Shown here one piece after another: positions 42,830 through 53,782 of a stretch of DNA of 64,000 nucleotides. A program made the position numbers and the translations under genes. The stretch comes from Scolanthus callimorphus. Lineage: Eukaryota; Cnidaria; Anthozoa; Actiniaria; Edwardsiidae. The stretch covers positions 14,548,501 through 14,612,500 of the forward strand of contig CM066916.1 in the NCBI GenBank assembly GCA_033964015.1, given 5' to 3'. The stretch's first letter is position 1. Each line of letters begins with the position of its first letter. The notes beneath the pieces are model-generated. The model was given only the letters and a program-made list of their open reading frames with translations, ran no database searches and was not told where the DNA came from.

Positions 42830-45800
42830 GCCTCCACCTTGTCATACAGTCTTATTACTAATGAGCATTGCATCTGCTGTGCATTCATGTGAGAATGCAC
42901 AGCTCTCAACCAATCAGAGTGCACATACTATCTTCTTAGCTATTTTATAAATGGCTTTTACCAACATTATAGTCTAGGAGCAGATCTTGAAAAGAGGCCT
43001 AAAAAGTGGTTTTCGTAGCACCCATCGCGCAGACCCAAGAAAGTAGCATATGATGATAGGTATGTGTATAAGGTTTAATTTAGGCCGGATGTTACAAATG
43101 AGCCCATGGGACAACATTCCGATTTCTGACACTTTTGTTAGAAGATGCTCACATGTTCTTTGTAAAAGTCTAAAGTAATTTAGAGCCTGTAAAATTAAAC
43201 ATTTTATCACGAAACACATCAAACTATGCATACGTGTAGAAATAAATGCGTTTCAAATGGTTAGATGCAAACTTATGCCATAATTTCCGTACGTACTGTA
43301 AAATGAAGGTTAAAGGGATGTCTCTGATGGCGGCCATTTTGAACCTTTTGTTATTCATGAGTTTCCTTTGTTATTCATGAGTTCCTGAATTCTGGAAAGT
43401 CAAGAATGACATAGACTGTACAGCTTCCCGGCCTAATGCATATAGTTTTAATGGTCTGGTATCTCTTCACCGACTTTGCTTGAATCATTTAACTAGGTAA
43501 TTTTGAATAAAGGAAAATATTTTTGGTATTTTCTAATAAACCTATAATTTTTTGTTTTTGTCAGCAGAGATCACAGAAAACATACTACAGCAGTAAAATG
43601 TCCACATAAGTGTTCAATGCACTGGAGGGATATTTTTTGCCAACGCACGCATTTAGCACGCTGTACTTGTAGCACTACAGCCTATATCTATGTCTTCAGG
43701 AGAGGAGGCACAACTCATTTGAATAACAAAGAACTAATATGGCTGCCAACTTCTATTTCTGACGTTAGAGTGGGTATTAAGGGCAGATTTACAGCTAGGA
43801 ATTTAAAGTGTGTGATTTCTTACAATGATACAAAGTTTTGGATACATTTGAACCTTGAATGAGGGGTTAGAGGCGTATAAGTTCGCAATGTTTTGCAAAG
43901 GACATGTGAGCAGCAGGGGAACAAAATGCCAAATATCTGGGTGTTGTCCCACAAGCCAATCTGTGCGATAGGGATCAAATTGAACCTTAGGCATGTACCT
44001 ATATTTCTATGTTATTTTCCTGGGTCTGCGCGTTGGGTGCTACGACGCGATTTTTTTCCGGTCGCTGCTCCTAGACTAATAGTGTAATTCACCAAAAATC
44101 TTGGCATAAATCCATTAAAAGAATACTGCAAAAAGGTCATATTTGTATACCTTGTGAAAAGGAGTAAAAGTACATTTTAGGCATTTATGCCTGTATCAGG
44201 TGCAATTGCCAGCCTGATAATTGAAGGGTATAAGTTATAAAGAACCACCTAAAGTAAAATACATTTTCTTTTTCTTTCACCATTTCAAAACTGCTATAAA
44301 CAATAAAGATAATTATTTTTGTTGCAAAACGGTGGGCTAACTCGCCTCTGCTATCCCCCTAAACACACCTCTCTGTATAGATTGTTAGTTAATGGGAGAG
44401 TAGAGTCTGCAGGGCCGTAGCTATGTAGGGGCAGATGGGCGGCAGGTGCCTCCCAGTGAAGTATTTTTTTAGTGTCAACATGTGGGGAAAACCTGCTTGC
44501 CCCCCTAGCAAAACAAAGGATGACCAAGGCTTGCCCCCCCAGACAAAAAGTTTTAGCTACAGCCTTGTCTGTGTCACATACATACCAGCCCACACAGCTC
44601 ATAATGGATTGGGTGTCAAAACAACCTTTTATCCTAGATTAGGCAGCCCTGTTTCGAAGCAGCCTTCTCATCACTTTCCACTCACCAGTGTACTATTGAT
44701 ATTATGTTTTTACATAGCAGGTCATTGTGGCAAAATACAATGGGACTATCATGCTTATCCAAGTGTTCCTTCAGTTGGTCGACCTCTGCTACCAAATGTA
44801 CTATGCTCGGACACTGTTCTTGAAATCTGAAAAGAAGAGGACTTTACTGATTTACATCTTTTCATATCAACTTCACTGGCAGGTTTTTGGAAAGGTCAAA
44901 GACCTTGTATCCTATGGGGAGACAAAGGAGTTGACCCTGTAAGAACGTTAGAGATGCAAATGAAGTGAGCCTTTTGTTTCCAATTGATTCTGGTCAACCG
45001 GAAACAAAAGACTCGCTTCATTTGCATCTCTACGTTCTTATGCAGAACAACTCCAAAAAGTGTTGTAGCCCATAAAGTTTATGCTAATAAGGTACAGTGA
45101 GCTCAATCTGTTTAAGGTCTTCCAGGAGCCTGAAGTGGGTCCAACATGTAGGGTAAGAGGCACAAACCAAGGAAAATAATATTCCTTGTTTTTATTACTG
45201 CCACGCCAGATTGTTGAGATATGCATCTCCACGCAACTAACAAAAATTAATAAAAACCCTTTTTGGGCTACATTATGTCTAGTGAGGTTGATACGATACA
45301 ATAGCGCTATTCACTGTTTATCAACTAGCCATTGTAATGCTAATGTGCCAACCATAGAATGAATACTGCCATTTGTTCTTTCAACCAATCGATTTCTGGT
45401 TGGCACATTGGGAAATTCCAGAAAATAAAGGTACCCCCCCCCCCCCCCCCCCCCCCAACGGGCGGCATTTGGAAATTCCGAAGGGATGGGGGGGTTTAAG
45501 AGCTCGAATTCTGATTGCAAGGGGGGTTCTCGAAGCTGGATTTCTTGTCCAAGGGGGTCTGAAGTTGCCCAACTTCTGAAGGAGTTCGCGTGTTTTTTCA
45601 GTCTGCTAAAATAGCGCGGAAAAACAGTCTTCGCCGCCATTCGATAGATAGAGAATGCTTGCCAGTTCGTACTTGTCCCTTGTAAGACTCCATATTTTCT
45701 ACTGATTTCGACTGTTAGTTCAATCACGCAGCAGGTTCAACTTTGACAATTATGAAATTAATATAAAGGATGTTGGCGATACGGGATAAGTTGAGCTTAG

Positions 45801-48800
45801 CATGGACGCGCAACTTTCACCAAAACCCCGCAAACTTCCCTAACATATCTAATGAAATCCCGGAACAACACGGTATAGTTTAATAAACGTTTCTCAAAAA
45901 TGGTACATGTAATATGCATGTTGAATATATGTTTTTTCTTTTACTCCTTTTAAGAATTTCTATATGGGTTTTTCCTAAGCCTCAAATATTCGAAGATCTG
46001 CCAAAGTAAACAACTAGGCTTTCCAAGCTGGTCTAGCTCATTCTAATATTGTGTTTCCTGTTGGTTATATTTGGAAAAATTGTTTTAGAAAGCGATTTGA
46101 AAATGTGTGTTGCCAGTAATAGCTTCCACACTTCATTTGAAATGTCTATTCCCCATTTTCACGATCGAATGGCGAAAGTCTCAAATTTTCCGTAATAATA
46201 TTATCCGATTCTTTGCCCCTACAATTCAAATCTTACAAAATAAGCCAGTTAGCTACTAGTTAAACACGCTAAAAATGTAGAGCTCATATTCAGTGGATGT
46301 TTGTGCTGGCCGGTGGTATTTTTTTCTTCAAAATCAAACTATCATGCTCTGTATTAATATTCTGAAACAAGATTATGCGCTTTTTGTGTTTTCTTTACTT
46401 TGCAAATTTAATAAATTCCAGCAATAACCCCCGCACTTTTGCCTTTTTCTCCGCAACGTTCCCTCTCGCAAATTTTACTTTTTCTCGCAATAATAAACAA
46501 GGTGGTGATTATTTGGATTCCGGAGGGCAGGGGGGGGGGGGGGTAAACCATTTTGGAATTCTGGATGCATGGGGGGGTCAAAAGCTAGTGCCGCCCGTGG
46601 GGGGTACCTTTATTTTCTGGAATTGCCCATTAATAACAATGGATGACCTCATTGTGAAAAGCGCTATAGGGTCCTTGTAAGAAGAATGAAAGAAGGGACC
46701 AGCATCAATGGGCAATTCCAGAAAATAAAGGTACCCCCCACGGGCGGCACTAGTTTTTGACCCCCCATGCATCCAGAATTTCCAAAAATGGTTTCCCCCC
46801 CCCCCCCCCCCCCCCCCCCGTGCATATAGAATTCCGGGTAGCTTAAACCCCCTCCCCTTCAGAAATTTCAACTTTTACCCCCCCCCCCCCCCCCCCCCCC
46901 CCTTCCCCCGGAATCCAAATAACACCACCTTGTTTATTATTGCGAGAAAAAGTAAAAATTTGCGAGAGGGAAACGTTGCGGAGAAAAAGGCAAAAGTTGC
47001 GGGGGTTGTTGTGGAATTTGTTAAATTTGCACCGCAAGTAAGAAACACAAAAGCGCATAATCTTGTTTCAGAATATTAATACAGAGCATGATAGTTTGAT
47101 TTTGAAGAAAAAAATACCACCGGCATTCACAACATCCACTGAATAGAGCTCTAATTTTTTTAGCGTGTTTAACTAGTAGCTAACTGACTATTTTGTAAGA
47201 TTTGAATTGTAGGGGCAAAAACCATATATAGAACTCTAAGGAGTAAAAGAAAAACATGTTATTCAACATGCATATACATGTACCTTTTGAGAAACGTTTG
47301 TTAAACTATACCGTGTTGGGATTTCATTAGATATGTTAGGGAAAGTTGCGGCGGGTTTTGGTGAAAGTTGCGCGTCCATGCAAGCTCAACTTATCCCGTA
47401 TCCGCCACATCCTTTATATTAATTTCAATGTGTGATTGTACAAGTTGAACCTGCTGCGTGATTGAACTAACAGTCGAAATCAGTAGAAAATTATGGAGAT
47501 TCTGTCTTAGAGGGACAAGTACGAACTGGCAAGCATTCTCTATCAATCAAATGGCAGCGAAGACTGTTTTTCCGCGGCGCGTGTAAAGACGTTATTTTCT
47601 TTCTGAAAAACGCTATTTTAGCTAAAAAAAACACGCGAACTCCTTCAGAAGTTGGGTCTTCAGACCCCCCTTGTGACAAGAAATCCAGCTCCAAAAACCC
47701 CCCCTTGCAATCAGAATTCCGAGCTCTTAAACCCCCCCCCATGCCTTCGGAATTTCCAAATGCCGCCCGTGGGGGGGGGGTACCTTTATTTTCTGAATGC
47801 CCAATGTGGAAATCTATTAATTAATGATTTATTTATTAATTCAGTAAATTGCTGTTTCTCTGTGTTGGGCTGTGGTATCCTTTCGATGCTTGGTCAAAAT
47901 ACTCCTTAATAAGCATTAAACTTAAGATTTGAAAAAAAAAATATAATAAACAAAAAAAATAGCCCCCTTGGGAATAGTTATAAGTCAACATCTCAGAAAT
48001 CCTACTGAAGTAAGAGTCTATTTCTTTGGTTATGTTTTTTTGCTGTAGTAACAACAATTAAATGAAGATAATAAAGAAAAAATTTTTGTCAATGAGGCTC
48101 CTGGAAAACCTTACGCCCGACTTTTGACTGATTAACCCAAACAGTTCACATGTTACATTGAAAGTTGCGTTGTGAGACAAATAGTGAGATGTTTCCAAGG
48201 GCAACCGTCATGATTATTTTTCACTGACCAATCAGAGAGGGCAGAACTCTTTGGTTCTCCATAGAACATCTCGTTCCATCCTAGAAATGCAACTTTCCAA
48301 CATTCAAAACAAAACATGCAAACTGTTAGGGTTAGACAATAGAGAGTAATAGAGAGCTAAGAATGAGGGATCTTCACAGTAAACCTGCCTCCCTCATGAG
48401 GGCCACTTATTTGCAGACTCCTCATACCTATCGTTGGAAAATGCCCAGTCTACCAACTTCTAAACGGTGGCTGAAATATAATCATTCTTAGGGCTGCCAA
48501 ATAGACACTCAAAATTCTTCAATAGCCTGAATTTACATACCCTGTAAATTTTCCAGACAGTGGAGTAGTATTTGTCAGTAAAATGCAGGACTTTTCTGTA
48601 TTAAGTAATTCTTACTTATAATGTTCACAACCATGCCATATTTTACAATTGCCTACCAGGAAGTGTACTCAGGTTACATGAGTCTCAGCTTTTTATTAAA
48701 ATAGCTTGCATTTACTCAATCACCTAAACTCTTGCATCGAAGCAAACTCTCACAGCATCAAGTCAAACATGATAAACTCCCTAGTAGATGCAGCTATTTC

Positions 48801-50856
48801 ATTCAATCAGCATTGCTCTACATGTAAAACACATTGTATCATGACAAGTACATAAGTAGCTTTTTATTCAAATTTTGCAAACCAAACTACACTCACGCTG
48901 GGGCCAACCACCCCCCTAAATCAGTTATCCAAAGTGAGCAAAAATCAAATCTCGCCATAGATGTAACATTCTACTCTTTACGTCTATTTTACAAACTCTG
49001 TATATAGGATGGCATTATAAGACAAACATTTTTCATGTATTGAGGGTTACCATGGTGTTTGTGACGTGACTGGCGATGACGTAATTATTGGATCAATTTT
49101 CATAAAGTCAAATCTGCTTGATTTTTGTAGTGGCATAATAGATTTTAACAAGAGAGTTGCAAATCAAAAAACTGTTTGCTTTTAGGGTTTGTATTAGCTG
49201 ACTAATGATTTTTTCCAAATTTGCATAAGGTTGGATCTACCTTACAGTTGAAAAGTCATTCTCTGAAATGCTAGAGCTCAGCTGCTTTTTAATGCTATCA
49301 ACAACGGTTTTGGTTTTCAACATCCCTTGGTAAGGTGTATCATTGCCATTACAGAAACAGTGCATATTCCAATTCTTAAAAATGATCTCTGGTTACGTAA
49401 CAAAACACCATAGTGATGCCAAAAGTAATCAAAAATATTTGTCTTCATGATGTCATCCTATCTACCAAATTTGGTCAAAATAGCCCACATAGGATGCAAA
49501 GTCATGTAGAGTCAAAGTTTGAATGACTCATTTTGGGGGGTGGTTGGCCCCAGCGTGAGAACACTCTATGACATTGTATTTACTTTCAGCCATAATAACT
49601 GTGTTTTTCATGCGACAATTATCATTGCAACGATAAGTATGGTTCATGATACATGGTTTCATGAGCAACGTTCACCAAAACGTGTAACAAGTTGAACAAT
49701 TTTTCACTCCGCAGCAAATTATCACTCAGTTTGCAAAAATGTTGCACACATATTTATATTGACTTGTATTGTATCCATTTTTTAGGTGACTAAAATGTCT
49801 CTTTTTGCAGCTAAATTTATTGATAAAGTTGCCATATTGTGACTTTATTTTGAGCCCTTCCCATGTCCAACGTGGCAGCTTTATTTTTACAGCACACCAG
49901 GGAACATATACCCTATAACAAGGTTTGTTGATCTTCTGAAAATAATCAGCAAGTTGGTTAAAATATATCCACACCATTAAAAGAGCACATAAAAATTAGA
50001 AATCTGGCAAGTTTCACACGACGGCTTGTAAAATGGCAAAGAAACAGCCCTGAGATGTCACAAATGTTGTTCCATTCAAGCAAGAAATTGACCTGGGGGC
50101 AAACATGAAGGAACAACATTAAATATTCACGAATTAACAGGTCTGTATCTCGACTTATTTACAACATTTTGCTGTCAAACTTGGCGAATCGAGTCATTTT
50201 TAGCTGGTCTTTACTTGGTATGGATGGATTTTCACCAAGTTTTCTGATTTCAAAAGATAAACAAATCGTGCATGGTAAACTTATTGTCACACTTCCCTAA
50301 TCCGACTCCTGACCCGTTGTAAATAGATAACGTTTTAAAACACACCTCTTATTTTTAGCCTCATCTTCAAATTCTTCCGCCATCACTAGACGTAGAAACT
50401 TCTTTATAGTTTGGTCCCACGTAGAAGGGGAGGATTGATTTATTGAACTGTTGCATGCAGCTCAGCCAATGTCTTGCCATCAAACTCGAGATATGCATAT
50501 CGCAAATCGTGTCAGTGTCCAAACGTTACCAAGCAGAAAACCATAGCATATTCCATTATTAAAAGTGGCATAAACGGGAGGACCGTAACCTTTAGTGTAA
50601 TATAGTTTAAAAGTCTCTAATTCTTTTTTTCGGTCGATAAACTTCTCAGTCTTGTAGCCATACAGTCGAAATAGAATGATATCCGTTGGGATCCTCCTCT
50701 TCGGCCGACATCCAACCAACTTGTTGCTGATTCCTTCGTTGAACTCCACAATTCCAGTTTTCGGTTCGAGATCTGGCTTGATTTGTGTGATAATGCCTTT
50801 AATGCACTGGCAGTGTCCACTGGGTCAAGGTTGATGTCAAGATGTGGGAAATTCAT
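38802..50856 (-). CDS. ETNK: Ethanolamine kinase (CDP-ethanolamine pathway)
   Basis: Phosphorylates ethanolamine with ATP, first step of phosphatidylethanolamine synthesis; cytosolic. Exons on the minus strand: 50530-50856, (44877-44911 tentative), 44686-44826, 42648-42727, 42189-42281, 40445-40515, 39796-39869, 38802-38892. From 44826 to the stop all phases agree. Family motifs: NEGISNKLVGC near the N-terminus, PIVFCHNDLLCKNII (catalytic Asp loop), IDYEY then YDIGNHFNEYAG, VDYNLYP, QANQFALASHLFWGTWGL, FDFLGYAIIRLNEYF. CHNDLL and the IDYEY/DIGNHFNE pattern separate it from most other APH-fold kinases. Problems: exon 1 needs one extra base to join its two halves, and roughly 60-70 residues (the KIHAIH/LW region) were not located between 50529 and 44912. 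Large introns are filled with MITEs. Confidence 0.85.
38990..39795. repeat. Kinase intron with CCCCTAAAAGATACC motifs
   Basis: Repeated TACCCTTTTTATA and CCTAAAAGATACC motifs, related to the inverse motif at 1560-1870. No gene other than the flanking kinase exons. Confidence 0.5.
39796..39869 (-). CDS. ETNK: Ethanolamine kinase exon, ASHLFWGTWGL
   Basis: Acceptor TTCCAG, donor GTAAGC. ASHLFWGTWGLVQAHFSAID then FDFLG, the conserved C-terminal SHxxWGLWxxxQ block. No frameshift. Confidence 0.92.
40113..40368. mobile_element. TA-flanked MITE CAGCCGATT
   Basis: 256 bp, ends CAGCCGATTGCGTTTCACTG and ACAATCGGCTG; shares GGAACGAGACGTTTCTATGG and TTGCCCTTGGAAACGTCTCA with 36082-36336. Kinase intron. 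Confidence 0.85.
40445..40515 (-). CDS. ETNK: Ethanolamine kinase exon, ANQFAL
   Basis: Acceptor TTTCAG, donor GTAAGG. SISKKEIEKLYVQANQFAL; its upstream intron is almost entirely the element 40539-42057. Confidence 0.9.
40539..42057. mobile_element. 1.5-kb GGGA(A/C)CG.TCATT family element in kinase intron
   Basis: TAA-flanked (40536-40538, 42058-42060). Ends GGGAACGCTCATTTTTTATC and GATAAAAAATGAACGGTCCC. Subterminal arms with CACCCAAAAAAATACG and G-runs. Central blocks match 51181-51980. No transposase. Confidence 0.85.
42189..42281 (-). CDS. ETNK: Ethanolamine kinase exon, VDYNLYP
   Basis: Acceptor TTGCAG, donor GTTTGT. GVEEVDYNLYPKKEQQIMFI corresponds to the VDYxxYPxxxxQxxFxxxYL block. 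Confidence 0.9.
42648..42727 (-). CDS. ETNK: Ethanolamine kinase exon with IDYEY / DIGNHFNE
   Basis: Acceptor GATAG, donor GTATGT. Encodes TIDYEYANNNPLAYDIGNHF then NEYAG; the aspartate of IDYEY is the metal-binding residue of the family. Confidence 0.93.
42797..42826. repeat. Poly-G tract
   Basis: About 30 consecutive G in the kinase intron just upstream of the IDYEY exon. Confidence 0.95.
42972..44076. mobile_element. 1.1-kb TA-flanked element GTCTAGGAGCAG
   Basis: Ends GTCTAGGAGCAG and CTGCTCCTAGAC with TA both sides. Arms of about 200 bp mirror (AGACCCAAGAAAGTAGCATA / TTATTTTCCTGGGTCT; CATGTTCTTTGTAAAA / TTTGCAAAGGACATG). No transposase. Confidence 0.85.
44410..44575. mobile_element. 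Inverted-repeat element AGGGCCGTAGCTA
   Basis: CAGGGCCGTAGCTATG and TAGCTACAGCCTTGTCTG bracket a C-rich interior; related in layout to 22043-22285 (AGGGGCGTAGC...). Confidence 0.5.
44686..44826 (-). CDS. ETNK: Ethanolamine kinase exon with catalytic CHNDLL
   Basis: Acceptor TTTTCAG, donor GTGAGT, 141 bases. Encodes FQEQCPSIVHLVAEVDQLKE, then SPIVFCHNDLLCKNII. The HND aspartate is the presumed catalytic base of the APH-like fold. Confidence 0.93.
44877..44911 (-). CDS. ETNK: Ethanolamine kinase, tentative small exon
   Basis: CCATAG acceptor, 35 bases reading DTRSLTFPKTC, donor GTGAAG, then a 50-base intron to the next exon in matching phase. SLTFP could match the family's (F/Y)SLIP. Weak: the homology is short. 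Confidence 0.3.
44940..45045. repeat. Hairpin GAACGTTAGAGATGCAAATG
   Basis: AAGAACGTTAGAGATGCAAA-TGAAGTGAGCC and the inverse GCTTCATTTGCATCTCTACG form a near-perfect hairpin of about 40 bp arms. Confidence 0.8.
45410..46628. mobile_element. 1.2-kb TIR element, copy A of an opposed pair
   Basis: ATT-flanked. Ends GGGAAATTCCAGAAAATAAA and TTTATTTTCTGGAATTGCCC, poly-C/poly-G runs just inside. Reads inverted relative to copy B over most of its length. Kinase intron 1. Confidence 0.85.
46710..47802. mobile_element. 1.1-kb TIR element, copy B of an opposed pair
   Basis: AAT-flanked. Ends GGGCAATTCCAGAAAATAAA and TTTATTTTCTGAATGCCC. 46930-47480 is the inverse of 45720-46510. 81 bp separate the two copies. 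Confidence 0.85.
48118..48345. mobile_element. Decayed CAGCCGATT family copy
   Basis: ACTGATTAACCCAAACAGTT, GTTTCCAAGGGCAACCG and CTCGTTCCATCCTAGAAATG match 36082-36336; tips lost. Confidence 0.65.
48892..49559. mobile_element. 668-bp TIR element CTCACGCTGGGGCCAACCAC
   Basis: Perfect inverted ends of about 25 bp (CTCACGCTGGGGCCAACCAC / GTGGTTGGCCCCAGCGTGAG). The flanks (GCAAACCAAACTACA left, TTTCAGCCATAAT right) resemble 23337-23400, so it sits inside an older repeat. Confidence 0.88.
49560..50529. other. Kinase intron, no recognised exon
   Basis: Should hold, or lie near, the missing kinase segment. A frame at 50010-50090 after CCCCAG was inspected and showed no convincing family match. 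Confidence 0.4.
50530..50856 (-). CDS. ETNK: Ethanolamine kinase exon 1 (frameshifted)
   Basis: ATG at 50856 opens MNFPHLDINLDPVDTASALK, resembling the PHLDxxxDPxD start of the family. From about 50795 the homologous frame is a different one (GIITQIKPDLEP, then EFNEGISNKLVGC, DIILFRLYGYKTEKFIDRKK, YATFNNGICYGF), ending at donor GTAACG. The join needs one base more in a TTAAAGG run. The downstream frame has no ATG of its own before NEGIS and a TGA just upstream. Confidence 0.8.
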
Positions 50857-51180
50857 GTTCAAAATGACTACCGGTAGCTTGCAGTGCAGTTGTTTCACAA
50901 CACGAGTGTCGTAGCACGACGCCGTGTTCGAAGTTCGCGCAGCTTGGCGCCCTGAGACTGCAAACATGTCATCGGTACTGTTTGCCACAGGGAAACCACA
51001 AACTAGCCTTTTATGGATCCGTTGAAAGTGCGAAATCAAGAAACTAAAGCAACAACAATGCGATAAAAAATAATTAGACACAAACGAACTTGGTGTGATG
51101 AAGTAAAGTTGGCTAGTTTGAGTAATCTCAAAATCCAACACCGGCTGATTTACCACGAAATTTTCTCATCCATTAATTTA

Positions 51181-51980
51181 GGGACTGGTCATTCATTATT
51201 TATTCAGAGGATTTTGGGTAATACAAGGTCAAAACGCAGTGATCCTCCCTCTATAAGTACAATGATTAATGTGATCCCCCCTCAGAGCAGTTTAACGTTT
51301 TCGTGATCCCCCCCCCCCCCGACCCCTATTTGACCTAGTAGAAGACAATTTACAGATAGATCGAAGGGATCGCATTTTTCTTTGCGCGCGAAGCGCGCCC
51401 GAATTTTGATAAACGTAGGAAAAAGTGTAGTGTAGATGAACATTCAATTTTTTTGTGTGTATAGTTAACAAATCCTGTAGATATTATTATTCACGCGCGC
51501 CGAAATGCCACGAAATTATTATTATTCATTTGCGTGAAGCGCGGGCCCAAATGACGAATTTTTATGCCTGTAACGTTGAACTCACGCTTACTCTTCTTTC
51601 GAACATAGTGACTGCCCGCCAGGCCTATCACTGCAGGCATTTTTGGAGAGTTGTTTTCCTCGCCAAGATACACTTGTTCTTGTGAACGGTGCGAAGGTAG
51701 TGTCTTCGTTTTGCGCGAGTTGCAAAAGACTATACGAGATTATATTTGTATATGCGCGCGTAGCGCGCCGAATTTTTCTTATGTATTGAGTGAAGTGAAG
51801 TACAAAATGCAAATATTAGAGAAGTTGCTGGAATAACTACTTAGAAAATTTCTTGTGGTCCCCCCTTTCAGAGGGTTTCCGGCTTTGAGAGATCCCTCCT
51901 TTCGCTCGCCCCAAAATGAAGTGATCCCCCTAAAATCCTCTGCCCCCCCCCCCCCCCGGCGATAAATAATGACCGGTCCC
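51181..51980. mobile_element. GGGACCGGTCATTATTTATC family, 800-bp complete copy
   Basis: TTA-flanked (51178-51180, 51981-51983). Ends GGGACTGGTCATTCATTATT and AATAATGACCGGTCCC. Subterminal G/C-runs. PIF/Harbinger-like TWA target. Lies upstream of the kinase start. Confidence 0.87.
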
Positions 51981-52352
51981 TTAGGCAGGGGTCGCACGTG
52001 GCAAATTTTTAAAGTCAAGAATTTCCCAGCAAAAATTCGCCTCAAAATTCAAGGCAATTCAAGGGTGCCCCTTGGTAGGGTTTCCTTTCTCCTTTGTTAA
52101 CCCGGTTTGTTTTACATGCAAGGTAGGGTGTCCCTGGGGATAGGGTTTCCCTACCTTCAAGCCCATGTGATAGCACAACGTAGGATTAACCCTAGGGGCT
52201 AGGGCTCACTTTTTTTTATGTCGGATTACATTGACCTTGTGATTGCGTGAAAAGAGATGCAATTTTCGCCTAAAATATAAACTCAAGTGATATATTTAAC
52301 GACGCGAAGAGTTTTGACCTTCTAAGTGAGAGTTTGAATTCTGAATCGCTAA

Positions 52353-52561
52353 GGCCTAGTACATACGCCGCTCTTATCATGAGCCGATCCTATGCAAAAT
52401 CTCAATGAAAAATATTTTTTGTCCATCTCTCGTCTGCTTGTAGCCTAAACTATTCTAAATCAAACTGGGAATGCAGAATCGATTTCAACGCCGCGAGTTT
52501 CGAGTATTTCGTGGTAACAGTTTGGTACGGCTCATGATAAGAGCGGCGCATGTACTAGGCC
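52353..52561. mobile_element. TAA-flanked MITE GGCCTAGTACATACGCCGCT
   Basis: 209 bp; ends GGCCTAGTACATACGCCGCT and AGCGGCGCATGTACTAGGCC. A solo left end recurs at 53355-53440. Confidence 0.87.
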
Positions 52562-53354
52562 TAACGTGTCCTTTGCAAAATACAATCTATGAACCGTAAC
52601 ACGACTTGCGAGTGAAATATCATCTTCAAAGAAAGTAAGCACATTAAAAAAATTATGCGAATCCGCGCGCAAACTGAGCCTCGTCCCCAACTCTTGCATG
52701 TGAAGGGTGGCTATCTTTTGACATTACCAGTCAGAAAAATAATGCATGTGAAACGGCGGTAGCTTCAACCCTACCAGATAGGGCACAGGTACCCCAAGCT
52801 ACATTGTTGTATTCTATATTAAAATATTTTGAATGAATATAAATAAGACTTGTCTTCAGATTTGTGTCTCGTGTGTCAATTAACAGTAGATATATGGGCT
52901 CGCATTATTGGTAAAATTTCGCGATGAAATAATGTCAAAAATCCGGAAAAATTATTCTTACCTCTTGTTTTAGGTGAATATAATACGCTGGTTCACGTCC
53001 ATAAGGCCCCAGCACGAGTCACGCTAAATACGCATTGTGTTGTATTGCGCTTTAGCGCGCGGCGAAGGGTAGGAATGAACCGTTGCTTCAAGTGCTGCGA
53101 CGATTTGTTTACGAATTTTGAAATTTTTGAAGCGATTTTCTAGTCCAAGCCGAGTGAGGTCGACCGACGAGTGTCGAGCAAGCCTCTGACCTAGAAAAAA
53201 AATATCGCGCAAGCAAAGCTGGTGGCGAAAAAAAAAATCGAGCAAGCTCACTCTGAAACTCTCTCCTGATTATTGTTTTTAGGGAACCTGATGTCTTTAT
53301 AAATACAAGGATTTTTTGGTCGCTCGCGCTGCGCGCTCGCCATCTACAACAACT

Positions 53355-53440
53355 AGGCCTAGTACATACGCCGCTCTTATCATGAGCCGATCCAATTGCA
53401 AAATCTCGATAAAACAATATTGTTCGTCCATCTCTGGTAA
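53355..53440. mobile_element. Solo left end of the GGCCTAGTACATACGCC MITE
   Basis: Same first 80 bp as 52353, then stops without a right arm. Confidence 0.75.
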
Positions 53441-53782
53441 CCGATCTTCTTGGAAACATTTTTAGAAGTCACAATCTATTTTTTTGTGGGCCCTAAAATA
53501 CACAAAAGTTATAGCCTTGAGTTTGGCGACGCAGATGTGCGCTCTAGACACAGTTGGGTGCATTTTGAATTTCGAATGAGTCACCTTAACTGATATGTCC
53601 AAAATTGCAGTAGCGTTGCGCTCATAAAAGGCGTATGCTGTGGTGTAGTATTTTCAAACTATAACATCGTACTAGGCATGATTAATTTTTGAAACTTTTT
53701 ATGGGTTTATTCAGTGGCTCTCATCTCCCCGAAATAGAATATCATTAACCTCGTACATTTTCAAACAAGCCCTCGTTCGTAA

